A stretch of DNA of 64,000 nucleotides from contig NZ_BJNO01000011.1 of NCBI RefSeq assembly GCF_006539725.1, forward strand, positions 98,394 to 162,393. Direction: 5' to 3'. The position numbers and the translations under genes were made by a program. Source of the stretch: Klebsiella terrigena. Its GTDB lineage: Bacteria > Pseudomonadota > Gammaproteobacteria > Enterobacterales > Enterobacteriaceae. The notes beneath the pieces were generated by a model. It made no database searches. It had not been told where the DNA came from and saw only the letters and a program-made list of their open reading frames with translations. Positions 9,028 to 17,123 of this stretch are shown here, piece by piece (within the stretch, counting starts at the first letter, position 1; each line of letters opens with the position of its first letter).

Positions 9028-9213
9028 ATGCGATACCAGCCTTTAAATTCAATACCCATTTCACCTGAACCCAACGACCCGACGCCGGTGCCGGACCCGC
9101 GGCCTCGTCCGCATCCTTTACCCGATCCGCCGCCGGACGACGAACCGATTAAATTGTCGCATCAGAGGCGCAATTCTGCGAGGATACGCGCCTGCCAATT
9201 GCGCGCCCTTTAA
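9028..9213 (+). CDS. Small proline-rich protein of unknown function
   Basis: A 61-residue frame with a good ribosome site (GGGAG, 7 nt before the ATG). The middle third is dominated by proline and acidic or basic residues (PNDPTPVPDPRPRPHPLPD, then PPPDDEPIK), and the tail is basic (HQRRNSARIRA). No membrane segment or cysteine is seen. It lies between fnrS and dbpA and ends 14 nt before the dbpA GTG, so it could be cotranscribed with dbpA or expressed by read-through of fnrS. I do not recognise a family with certainty. The clean ribosome site and compact spacing argue it is translated; the biased composition argues for caution. Confidence 0.5.
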   Translation: MRYQPLNSIPISPEPNDPTPVPDPRPRPHPLPDPPPDDEPIKLSHQRRNSARIRACQLRAL

Positions 9214-9227
9214 CACGAGAAAAAATT

Positions 9228-10601
9228 GTGACCGCTTTTTCAACACTGAACGTTTTGCCCGCCGCCCAGCTCGATAACCTGAACGAGCTGGGATACCTTG
9301 CGATGACCCCGGTCCAGGCGGCGGCTTTGCCGGCGATTCTGGCCGGTAAAGATGTGCGCGTGCAGGCAAAAACCGGCAGTGGAAAAACGGCCGCATTCGG
9401 CCTCGGCCTGCTCCAGCAGGTTGACGCCACGCTGTACAAGACGCAGTCTCTGGTCCTGTGCCCGACGCGCGAGCTGGCGGATCAGGTCGCCGGTGAGCTG
9501 CGTCGCCTGGCGCGCTTTCTGCCGAATATTAAAATTCTCACCCTCTGCGGGGGCCAGCCCTTTGGCGCCCAGCGTGATTCACTCCAGCACGCGCCGCACA
9601 TTATCGTCGCCACGCCGGGACGCCTGCTCGATCACCTGCAGAAGGGCACCGTCTCGCTGGACGCGCTGCAGACGCTGGTGATGGACGAAGCGGATCGAAT
9701 GCTCGATATGGGTTTCAGCGACGCCATTGATGAAGCGATTCGCTTTGCGCCCGCCGAGCGGCAGACGCTGCTGTTCTCCGCGACCTGGCCGGAGGCCATT
9801 GCGGCGATTAGCGGACGCGTGCAGAACGACCCGCAAACCATCGAGATCGATTCCGTTGACGCGCTGCCGGCAATTGAACAGCAGTTCTTCGAAACCTCGC
9901 AGAAAGGCAAAATCGCGCTGCTGCAAAAGCTGCTCAGCCAGCACAAACCGGCCTCCTGCGTGGTGTTCTGTAATACCAAAAAGGATTGCCAGGCCGTTTG
10001 CGATTCGCTCAACGCTGCCGGGCAGAGCGCGCTGTCGCTGCATGGCGATCTCGAGCAGCGCGATCGCGACCAAACCCTGATCCGCTTTGCGAACGGCAGC
10101 TCGCGCGTGCTGGTCGCAACCGACGTGGCGGCCCGCGGTCTCGATATTAAATCCCTGGAGCTGGTGATTAACTACGAGCTGGCCTGGGATCCGGAAGTTC
10201 ACGTTCACCGCATCGGCCGTACCGCACGCGCCGGCGCAAGCGGGCTGGCGATCAGCCTTTGCGCGCCGGAAGAGGCCCAGCGCGCCAATATTCTGGCGGA
10301 AATGCTGCAGCTGAAGCTGAACTGGATGAACGCGCCGACCGGCGGCACGATCGTACCGCTGGAAGCCGAAATGACGACCCTGTGCATTGACGGCGGTAAG
10401 AAGGCCAAAATGCGCGCAGGGGACGTACTGGGTGCGCTGACCGGAGATTTGGGATTCGATGGCGCCGATATCGGCAAGATCAACGTTCATCCGGCGCACG
10501 TCTACGTGGCGCTGCGCCAGGGCGTGGCCAACAAAGCGTTTAAGCTGCTGCAGAACGGCAAGATTAAGGGCAAGAACTGCCGGGTTCGTTTGCTGAAATA
10601 G
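9228..10601 (+). CDS. dbpA: ATP-dependent RNA helicase DbpA
   Basis: A 457-residue DEAD-box helicase of the same length as E. coli DbpA. Visible motifs are the Q motif region (GYLAMTPVQ), Walker A AKTGSGKT at about 47-54, PTRELA, DEAD at 153-156, SAT, and the HRIGRTARAG motif VI. The last 80 residues form the DbpA-specific RNA-binding domain (KAKMRAGDVLGALTG), which in E. coli recognises hairpin 92 of 23S rRNA and directs the enzyme to 50S assembly. It starts at GTG 9228, the base-for-base equivalent of the known start. It is convergent with ttcA; an 8-bp hairpin lies between them. Confidence 0.97.
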   Translation: MTAFSTLNVLPAAQLDNLNELGYLAMTPVQAAALPAILAGKDVRVQAKTGSGKTAAFGLGLLQQVDATLYKTQSLVLCPTRELADQVAGELRRLARFLPNIKILTLCGGQPFGAQRDSLQHAPHIIVATPGRLLDHLQKGTVSLDALQTLVMDEADRMLDMGFSDAIDEAIRFAPAERQTLLFSATWPEAIAAISGRVQNDPQTIEIDSVDALPAIEQQFFETSQKGKIALLQKLLSQHKPASCVVFCNTKKDCQAVCDSLNAAGQSALSLHGDLEQRDRDQTLIRFANGSSRVLVATDVAARGLDIKSLELVINYELAWDPEVHVHRIGRTARAGASGLAISLCAPEEAQRANILAEMLQLKLNWMNAPTGGTIVPLEAEMTTLCIDGGKKAKMRAGDVLGALTGDLGFDGADIGKINVHPAHVYVALRQGVANKAFKLLQNGKIKGKNCRVRLLK

Positions 10602-10612
10602 AGTAGGCAAGA

Positions 10613-10638
10613 GCGTCTCAGCCACCGCGCTGAGACGC
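10613..10638. terminator. Hairpin between convergent dbpA and ttcA
   Basis: A perfect 8-bp stem (GCGTCTCA/TGAGACGC) with a 10-nt loop lies 11 nt after the dbpA stop and 11 nt before the ttcA stop. Neither flank has a strong T tract, so it may be a weak bidirectional terminator or an mRNA 3'-end stabiliser. Confidence 0.5.
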
Positions 10639-10649
10639 CTGTTGGCGGT

Positions 10650-11585
10650 TTACTTCACTTCCACCACGTTCAGCCGCAGCTCGTCCAGCTGAGCATCATC
10701 CTCTTCCGGCTGCCAGCCGGCAGGCTGAAGCGGGATCTCTTCGCGATCGAACGCGAGGTCGCCGCCGTCAACCACGTCAGAACCGTGGGTAATTCCTTTA
10801 AAGTCAAACAGGCTGACGTCGCTAAGGTGCGACGGCACGACGTTCTGCATGGCGCTGAACATGGTCTCGATGCGCCCCGGATAGCGTTTATCCCAGTCGC
10901 GCAGCATGTCGCCGATCACCTGACGCTGCAGGTTAGGCTGAGAGCCGCAGAGGTTGCATGGGATAATTGGGAAACCCTTCGCCTGCGAGAAGCGCTCGAT
11001 ATCCTTTTCACGGCAGTAGGCCAGCGGGCGGATAACGATATGCTTACCGTCGTCGCTCATCAGCTTCGGCGGCATGCCTTTCATCTTGCCGCCGTAGAAC
11101 ATATTGAGGAACAGCGTCTGCAGGATGTCGTCGCGGTGGTGGCCGAGGGCGATTTTAGTCGCGCCGAGTTCGGTGGCCGTACGATAGAGGATCCCGCGAC
11201 GCAGGCGCGAACAGAGCGAACAGGTGGTTTTGCCCTCAGGAATCTTCTCTTTGACGATCCCGTAGGTGTTCTCTTCGACAATCTTATACTCGACGCCGAG
11301 CTGCTGCAGGTACTCAGGCAGAATGTGCTCAGGGAAGCCGGGCTGTTTCTGGTCGAGGTTTACCGCGATCAGAGAGAAAGAGATGGGGGCGCTTTTTTGT
11401 AAGCTGCGCAGGATTTCCAGCATGGTGTAGCTGTCCTTCCCGCCGGAAAGGCAAACCATAATCCGGTCGCCGTCTTCAATCATATTGAAATCGGCAATGG
11501 CTTCGCCGACGTTGCGGCGCAGGCGCTTCTGCAACTTGTCGATGTTGTACTTCTCTTTCTTTGTAACTTGCTGAATATCAAGCAT
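10650..11585 (-). CDS. ttcA: tRNA 2-thiocytidine(32) biosynthesis protein TtcA
   Basis: A 311-residue enzyme starting at the ATG at 11585, exactly the E. coli length; an upstream frame to 11645 is rejected because it adds an unrelated 20 residues. It has the PP-loop SGGKDS at about 47-52 and the cysteines that hold the [4Fe-4S] cluster at about 122, 125 and 213 (CSLC, CNLC). TtcA activates C32 of certain tRNAs with ATP and inserts sulfur. Its 5' end is the attachment site of the Rac prophage in E. coli, and a broken integrase lies 49 nt upstream here, so the gene has probably served as an integration target in this lineage as well while remaining intact. Confidence 0.97.
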   Translation of the reverse strand: MLDIQQVTKKEKYNIDKLQKRLRRNVGEAIADFNMIEDGDRIMVCLSGGKDSYTMLEILRSLQKSAPISFSLIAVNLDQKQPGFPEHILPEYLQQLGVEYKIVEENTYGIVKEKIPEGKTTCSLCSRLRRGILYRTATELGATKIALGHHRDDILQTLFLNMFYGGKMKGMPPKLMSDDGKHIVIRPLAYCREKDIERFSQAKGFPIIPCNLCGSQPNLQRQVIGDMLRDWDKRYPGRIETMFSAMQNVVPSHLSDVSLFDFKGITHGSDVVDGGDLAFDREEIPLQPAGWQPEEDDAQLDELRLNVVEVK

Positions 11586-11634
11586 TATTAACGTTCTCTG
11601 AAACAAAAAGGGGCAGATAAGGGGCAAGGTTAAA

Positions 11635-12072
11635 TCACAGTTCAAGCCTGGCGTTGAGCATCGTTACCCGATCGCCATTCATTTCTTCAATTCATGTACT
11701 GTAGACTTCGTAAACCATTTTCGCGTTTTCATGCCCCATCTGGTTAGCAATAAAAGATGGGTTAGCACCGGCTGATAGCAACCAACAGGCAAAAGTATGT
11801 CGCGTATGGTACGGATTCCGACGCCGAATGCCAGCGCGTTTTACTGCGGCTTCCCATCTACGACCAATACTGCGGTGAGAGTAGCAGGGCTTCTGCTGCT
11901 CATTCCGCTTTCCAGGGATTAAAACAACGCGCAGATCCTGGGGATCGCTGGCGCCATACTCCCTGTAGTGAAAGCCTTGTCGGTAACGTTCAATCTGCCG
12001 GGCTTCAGTGCCAGCCCACGCCTTCAGAACCTGTCTAACCATCCGCTCTTCATTAAAAACGATCTGCGCCAT
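11635..12072 (-). pseudogene. Broken phage tyrosine integrase (IntR-type position)
   Basis: C-terminal catalytic part of a tyrosine recombinase. The frame 12072-11692 (126 residues) contains RNPYHTRHTFACWLLSAGA with the second catalytic arginine, GHENAKMV with the catalytic histidine, and the nucleophile tyrosine in YEVYST. A TGA at 11692-11694 then stops it two residues after the tyrosine, where relatives carry a tryptophan (TGG). Past the stop the same frame continues with a typical integrase tail ([18 protein letters not shown]) to a TGA at 11635. The N-terminal half is missing: a TAA lies directly upstream of the first ATG, and no arm-binding domain or first catalytic arginine is seen. 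Its place and orientation next to ttcA equal those of intR of Rac. Confidence 0.85.
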
Positions 12073-12249
12073 TTAAATCTTACTGATGGCTTCCGGGTTA
12101 CATGCTGCCCCTGATGCCCGCGCGCGATCGTCATCTGGCCTGCCTTTAGCAACAGACACGGACCAACCAGCTTATGCGCTACCGAGTATCGGTGACGTGC
12201 ATATTGAACGTGGCAGGCCGGCGCCACTTTCACGGTACGGTATTAGTTG

Positions 12250-13372
12250 CATTCATAAGAAATCGATTTCATCGTAGAAATTATCTTGCTATACAGTGCG
12301 CTTGTTTTTATATGATATTGATATTTATACATATAATATAATCATGGTGATCCGCGTCACGATTATGTATTTTTATTTGTGAAACCGATTTCCTTTGGTG
12401 GGATATCGATTTATATTATTTCAAATAGTAGGGAAGAAGGTGCGTGTAAAAGGGTCAAGATGATGTCCTGCTGTTCTGGCGGAGTGTTTACACGTATGCA
12501 GGTTAAAAAAACTTGATATCGTTGTAGCGGTGTCATCCCTCAGGAAAGGTATTTTCTGGCGAGACGGTTTTTCGATTTATCAGCACCTGGCTGAATTTTA
12601 CGAAAGTTTTCGTGAAGCATGAATGCTGCCATTTAATATTAGTTCAGGGCCGGTAACCCTATCTATTTCAGTGGGCACCGGCGCCAACTAAGGCAAACAG
12701 TACTCTTTATCTCGGCTGGAGCACGGCTTTAATTTGCTTAATATACGCGAAAGAACGATGCCACAGGCTGAAAAAGATTTTTAAGATAAAACTACCAGGG
12801 CAGGCCCTCAGGGAGTTGCAAGGCCTTTTGCGGTTTTAATTCCAGTCATTGTTATTATGCTGACTTTGCATCTGCTAAATGAACTGTAGCCATCGGGTTG
12901 CGATGCGCTGCAAAATTTTTGTGCGACATCGCAGGATATATCGCGACTGGTATAGCTGCTGCAATCCCATTAACTCAGTGCAAATAAAGGTGCGCAGTGA
13001 AATTCGCGCAAGCTGGCGTTACCCAATAAAGCAAAGCATGCGGCAGTGTCAAAATGGCTGGGATAATAGCCCGCTAAAGTGCTTCTGGCGAATAGCCGTT
13101 CCGGCCTGGTAAAAGTATGTGTACAGATTTCCCGCGGGGAATACACCGACAAAATGCCACTGCTGGTAATGGATTAATCCCGGAAACTATCCGTTAAGAA
13201 TGAATGTTTATTAATTTTTTTTATTTGTTTTTTATCCAAAAACACCAGGACCAATTTGTGAGCAAGTGGCGGTATTGAGAGCGATATATTCAGCTCGTCA
13301 TGACGCAACAACAATGAACACAGCATTTACAGGAACCTGGACCATAACAATCATACCAGAGTGGATTATCCT
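12250..13372. other. AT-rich region without a convincing gene, between the integrase remnant and the autotransporter
   Basis: About 1.1 kb much richer in A+T than the rest of the window, with no frame that has both a ribosome site and plausible coding character; a 77-codon frame at 12879-13112 has no recognisable content. It holds a CRP-like palindrome at 12346-12361 and, near its right end, long T runs (13212-13245). It is either decayed prophage DNA or the long upstream region of the autotransporter, whose promoter must lie here. An unannotated sRNA cannot be excluded. Confidence 0.6.
12346..12361. promoter_or_regulatory. CRP-like palindrome
   Basis: GGTGA-N6-TCACG matches the CRP consensus TGTGA-N6-TCACA at four of five bases in each arm, inside the AT-rich region. 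It is about 1 kb from the autotransporter start, so the target is not clear. Confidence 0.35.
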
Positions 13373-16042
13373 ATGAAGCGTAACGTATTAGCTAATTCTG
13401 TAAGACTTGCCATTCTCTCCACGCCGGTCATTATCACCGGGCTTATTACCTCCGTTCAGGCAGCCGGTCCCTGTAATTCAGCCGACGCGATGACCTATGT
13501 CTGCTCCGGGAGTGAAGCGAATGGTATAGACCTGACCGGGTCATCGCTGAATGTCTCCACAACGCCCGGATTTGGTGTCGATACTACGGATGTGCACGCT
13601 CTCGAGCTTACCAACAGTGGGGGGGACCTGATATTTAAGGATGAGAATCAGTCGAAGATTGTCGGCGGTGAGATCGGGATTAGCGCCATTAATGATAATA
13701 GCGCCACGAACATGATGGTTAGCACCAGTGGTCATGTCAACGGTGGGTCCTACGCGGTTTCTGCCCAAAATAATGGCTCCGGGGCGACCGTCATCACAAC
13801 AACAGGCACTATCAACAGCGGAAACGTCGGGCTTAATGTCGTCAATGGCAGCAACACCACGGGATTAACGATTACCACCAATAACGAGTTCGGCGTCGGG
13901 AAGGATGCGATTAATGCCGCGAACAATGGCTCCGGGGCGACCGTCATTACAACAACAGGCACTATTAACAGCGGAAACGTGGGGATTAATGTCGTTAATG
14001 GCAGTAACACCACGGGATTAACGATTGCCGCTGATTCCACGTTCGGCGTCGGGGCGGACGGGATTAATGCCACCAACAATGGCACCGGGGTGACCGCCAT
14101 TACCACATTAGGCAATATCAGCAGCGGCAGGCACGGGATTTATGCCAATAACGATACCACCGCTACGGACATGACGATTAAAGCCAGCGGTAATATCGGT
14201 GTGGGAGGGGACGGGATTAATACCATGAATAATGGCACCGGGATGACCGACATCACCGCATCCGGCGCAGTCTCCGGGGCGCATGGGATTTATGCCGTTA
14301 ATGGCAGTAACGCCACGGATATGACGATTAACGTCAGCGGTGATATCGCAAGCTGGGGGAACGGAATTTATGCTGAGAACAATGGCGACGGGCCGACCTC
14401 CATCACCAACACCGGCAAGATTGAAGCTCCCTCTTATGGCAACGCCATTATTACCCAGGGTAGAACCAGCACCATCACCAATGCTGGCCGCATTACCGGT
14501 AAAGTTCAGCTCGGAAACGAAGGAAATACCGTCACCAATGCCATCGAAGGTACGTGGGACATGTCAGGCGACACGAGCGACTTCGGTACAGGTGCTAACG
14601 CCCTTGTTAACGCGGGTATCCTGATGACTGCCAGCGGCGCTTCCAGTGACGGCGTGCAGACCACCACGCTTAACCAGGTCGGTACGCTCACTAACTCCGG
14701 TAGCCTGACCATGGCGAACGAACGCGCCGGCGATACCACCGTTATTAACGGCAACTACGTTGGCAATGGCGGCACGCTGACGTTTGATACCGTACTGGGT
14801 GACGACAGTTCGGTAACGGATAAGCTGATCGTTAACGGCAATACCTCCGGTACCTCTTCTGTCCTGTTTAACAATATCGGCGGCAGCGGAGCGCAGACCC
14901 TGAATGGTATCGAGATTATTTCGGTCAATGGTCAATCCGACGGCGTCTTTATCCAGGATGGTCGTATTGCAGCAGGGGCCTACGATTACTCACTGGTGCG
15001 CGGCAAGGGCAGTAACGCCAGCAACTGGTACCTGAATAGCTGGCAAGATCAGGGTAATACTACTCAGGTGCTGCGTCCGGAATCCGGTGCCTATGCTGCC
15101 AATTTAGCGGCAGCCAACAACCTGTTCACCACGCGTCTTCACGACCTTATCGGGGAAACGCAGTACACCGACGCCCTGACTGGCGAGAAGAAAGTGACCA
15201 GCATGTGGCTGCGCAATGAAGGAGGCCATAACCGTTCACGGGACAGCAGTGGTCAACTGAAAACGCAGGCTAACCGCTACGTTCTGCAGATCGGAGGGGA
15301 GATTGTCCAGTGGAGCTCGAACGGCGATGACCTTTACCATCTCGGGGTTATGGCAGGCTATGCGAACAGCAAAAGTAACACGATATCGAATGCCAATGGC
15401 TACCGTGCAGATGGTTCGATCAATGGCTACAGCACTGGCGTGTACGGTACCTGGTATGCCAACAAAACGGACAAGACCGGGGCGTATGTAGGCACCTGGG
15501 CACAGTACAGCTGGTTTAAAAACCGGGTGACTGGTGAAGGGATGAGCAGTGAAGCCTATGACTCGCAGGGTTTCACCGCGTCAGTGGAAAGCGGTTATAC
15601 CTTCCGTTTGGGGCAGGCTGAAGACGGCCTACAGTCGTACTTCATCCAGCCTAAAGCCGCGCTGACCTGGATGGGCGTGAAGGCCGATAAACACACAGAG
15701 CTAAACGGTACGGAAGTCGCCGGAGAAGGGGATGGTAATGTCCAGACCAGTCTGGGTGCGAAAACTTACATCAGCAATACCACAAAAATCGATGATGGTA
15801 AGGAGAGTACCTTCCAACCGTTCGCGGAAGTGAACTGGCTGCATAACACCCATGACTTTGCCAGTCGTATGGATGGTGTCGTGGTGAAACAGAATGGCGC
15901 AAAGAATATTGCTGAGTTGAAAATGGGAGTAGAAGGTCAGCTCAATAAGCAGTTTGGTCTTTGGGGTAACGTCGCTCAGCAGCTTGGCGACAAGGGGTAC
16001 AGCGATACATCCGCGACGCTAGGGGGAAAGTACAGTTTCTGA
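13373..16042 (+). CDS. Autotransporter adhesin (type Va, pertactin-like barrel) with repeated passenger
   Basis: An 889-residue protein starting at the ATG at 13373 (a GTG at 13361 would add four residues). A signal peptide of about 31 residues (ending SVQAA) is followed by a serine/threonine/glycine/asparagine-rich passenger with tandem 51-residue repeats, as expected of a beta-helix. The final 270 or so residues form the autotransporter barrel: alternating aromatic strands and a terminal phenylalanine (LGGKYSF), with the pertactin-type segments YHLGVMAGYAN and GAYVGTWAQYSWF. It should insert in the outer membrane and display the passenger, probably as an adhesin or aggregation factor. It fills the position of the Rac prophage between ttcA and uspF. 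No serine protease motif was seen. Confidence 0.9.
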   Translation: MKRNVLANSVRLAILSTPVIITGLITSVQAAGPCNSADAMTYVCSGSEANGIDLTGSSLNVSTTPGFGVDTTDVHALELTNSGGDLIFKDENQSKIVGGEIGISAINDNSATNMMVSTSGHVNGGSYAVSAQNNGSGATVITTTGTINSGNVGLNVVNGSNTTGLTITTNNEFGVGKDAINAANNGSGATVITTTGTINSGNVGINVVNGSNTTGLTIAADSTFGVGADGINATNNGTGVTAITTLGNISSGRHGIYANNDTTATDMTIKASGNIGVGGDGINTMNNGTGMTDITASGAVSGAHGIYAVNGSNATDMTINVSGDIASWGNGIYAENNGDGPTSITNTGKIEAPSYGNAIITQGRTSTITNAGRITGKVQLGNEGNTVTNAIEGTWDMSGDTSDFGTGANALVNAGILMTASGASSDGVQTTTLNQVGTLTNSGSLTMANERAGDTTVINGNYVGNGGTLTFDTVLGDDSSVTDKLIVNGNTSGTSSVLFNNIGGSGAQTLNGIEIISVNGQSDGVFIQDGRIAAGAYDYSLVRGKGSNASNWYLNSWQDQGNTTQVLRPESGAYAANLAAANNLFTTRLHDLIGETQYTDALTGEKKVTSMWLRNEGGHNRSRDSSGQLKTQANRYVLQIGGEIVQWSSNGDDLYHLGVMAGYANSKSNTISNANGYRADGSINGYSTGVYGTWYANKTDKTGAYVGTWAQYSWFKNRVTGEGMSSEAYDSQGFTASVESGYTFRLGQAEDGLQSYFIQPKAALTWMGVKADKHTELNGTEVAGEGDGNVQTSLGAKTYISNTTKIDDGKESTFQPFAEVNWLHNTHDFASRMDGVVVKQNGAKNIAELKMGVEGQLNKQFGLWGNVAQQLGDKGYSDTSATLGGKYSF
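13772..14533 (+). repeat. Tandem 153-bp (51-residue) repeats in the autotransporter passenger
   Basis: The segment AATGGC(T/A)CCGGGG recurs at 13772, 13925, 14078 and 14231, exactly 153 bp apart, with a diverged fifth copy at 14381 (150 bp). At protein level each unit reads NNG(S/T)G-TxITTxGxI-SG--G(I/L)-x-(V/A)NxS(N)xT--TI-----FGVG-DGIN. The first two copies are almost identical in DNA over about 110 bp, which points to recent duplication or gene conversion; later copies have drifted. Confidence 0.9.
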
Positions 16043-16076
16043 TAGTACAGAGGCTGGATAGCAGAAGGGACCCTGT

Positions 16077-16106
16077 ACAGGCTCTGTCGCATAAGCGCGA
16101 GCCTGT
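16077..16106. terminator. Hairpin after the autotransporter gene
   Basis: A perfect 8-bp stem ACAGGCTC/GAGCCTGT with a 14-nt loop, 35 nt after the autotransporter stop. No T tract follows, so it is a possible rather than proven terminator. Confidence 0.4.
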
Positions 16107-16218
16107 CACTCATCCTGTATCACTTATGGCACCTGACGTCGGAGTATCAGTCTGTGGCGTGTAGGGTACGGATTCACCAGCACAGTTAAGAGCGTTTCAT
16201 CGGCGAAGGATTAAGATA

Positions 16219-16243
16219 AAAAGCCCGCACCGGTGGCGGGCTT
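16219..16243 (-). terminator. Intrinsic terminator of uspF
   Basis: On the minus strand AAGCCCGCC, a short loop and GCGGGCTT form a GC-rich hairpin directly followed by TTTTTATC, beginning 7 nt after the uspF stop. A good Rho-independent terminator. Confidence 0.85.
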
Positions 16244-16249
16244 GCGAGG

Positions 16250-16684
16250 TTAGCGAACAACCAGTACGGAGCACTCAGCGTGACGCACGACTGCCGCGGC
16301 GTTAGAGCCAAGCAGGTAAGTCGTGATATCCGGGCGGTGCGAGGCGATGATGACGAGATCTGCCGGCAGCGACTTCGCCAGCCCCAGAATGTTGTCCTTC
16401 GGCGAACCTTCGGCAATATGGAAATGCACCCGGTCTTCAGGGATGGCAAACTGCTTCACCACCTCTTTCAGCCGCTTTTCGGAATCCGCCTTGAACTCAT
16501 CCATCGGCGGCATCTCTGCGGTATAGGCCATGCCCAGCGAGGCATAATAGGGAAGAGAGGGGATCACGGTCAGAAAGTGGACTTCGGCATCATCAATCCG
16601 TGCTTCGGCTTCAACGTGGCTGATAACGCGTTGAGTTAATTCTGTATCAGAAATATCTATGGGTACAAGAATTATTCTGGTCAT
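16250..16684 (-). CDS. uspF: Universal stress protein F
   Basis: A 144-residue protein of the Usp family, the length of E. coli UspF (YnaF), with a strong ribosome site (AGGAGG, 4 nt before the ATG). The nucleotide-binding motif is seen at the C-terminal side as [18 protein letters not shown] (the G-2X-G-9X-G/S-type loop), and the N-terminus [13 protein letters not shown] is typical of the fold. UspF-class proteins bind ATP and are linked to adhesion and stress in E. coli. It marks the right border of the Rac site and is convergent with the autotransporter gene. Confidence 0.95.
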   Translation of the reverse strand: MTRIILVPIDISDTELTQRVISHVEAEARIDDAEVHFLTVIPSLPYYASLGMAYTAEMPPMDEFKADSEKRLKEVVKQFAIPEDRVHFHIAEGSPKDNILGLAKSLPADLVIIASHRPDITTYLLGSNAAAVVRHAECSVLVVR

Positions 16685-16765
16685 AAAACCTCCTGTTTAA
16701 TTAACCTTTAAAAGTGTACGACATTCAGGGGCAATATGTACAATGACCAGGGTCACACTTTGGCT

Positions 16766-16978
16766 TCAGACCGCGGCACGTTCGGTAAATTTACCTTTGA
16801 TAACCCCGTCATAAAAACGACCTTTTGAAACGACCTGCAGAAAGTTGTGAAACACCCGCGGTGGAACGTCGCAGTACTGTAGCGTTTTATTGTCACGAAA
16901 GCGTATTTCAAGGATGCCGGAGGCTTCGTCGTAGGCGACGGAGCTAATTCGTGATGATTTTACGGGATGATGATGCAT
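16766..16978 (-). CDS. KTSC domain-containing protein
   Basis: A 70-residue protein with the ribosome site AAGGA 8 nt before the ATG. Nearly the whole chain is one KTSC domain: V-SSRISSVAYDE---LEIRF, then LQYCDVPPRVFHNFLQ and SKGRFYDGVIKGKF. KTSC domains occur alone or fused to lysyl-tRNA synthetase-like proteins and are thought to bind nucleic acid; no function is proven for the stand-alone form. It lies alone between uspF and ompN, in the same direction. Confidence 0.8.
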   Translation of the reverse strand: MHHHPVKSSRISSVAYDEASGILEIRFRDNKTLQYCDVPPRVFHNFLQVVSKGRFYDGVIKGKFTERAAV

Positions 16979-17095
16979 TGCTGGCGTCCTTTACGAGCGG
17001 TCTTTTAAGCAATATATCATCCACTGGACGACTATTTTAACGCAACAGGTATATTGTTTTGATTTGGTTAAAATGTCGGCAGAAAGAGGGGCGCA

Positions 17096-17117
17096 GGCCC
17101 GCTGTCGCCAGCGGGCC
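17096..17117 (-). terminator. Terminator hairpin of ompN
   Basis: A perfect 9-bp GC-rich stem (GGCCCGCTG/CAGCGGGCC) around a TCGC loop begins 6 nt after the ompN stop and is followed on the minus strand by a pyrimidine-rich CCCCTCTTTCT. Confidence 0.7.
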
Positions 17118-17123
17118 ACGGCA

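Noticed and set aside
12024..12233. A 69-codon minus-strand frame overlapping the integrase remnant
   Set aside because: It overlaps the recognisable integrase frame and has no clear family. A phage-leader origin was considered but could not be supported.
12879..13112. A 77-codon frame in the AT-rich region
   Set aside because: No ribosome site, odd Trp/Arg/Cys-rich composition and no family resemblance; most likely chance.
13750..14115. A hydrophobic 121-codon frame antisense to the autotransporter repeats
   Set aside because: Its repeated valine- and proline-rich sequence is simply the complement of the passenger repeats.
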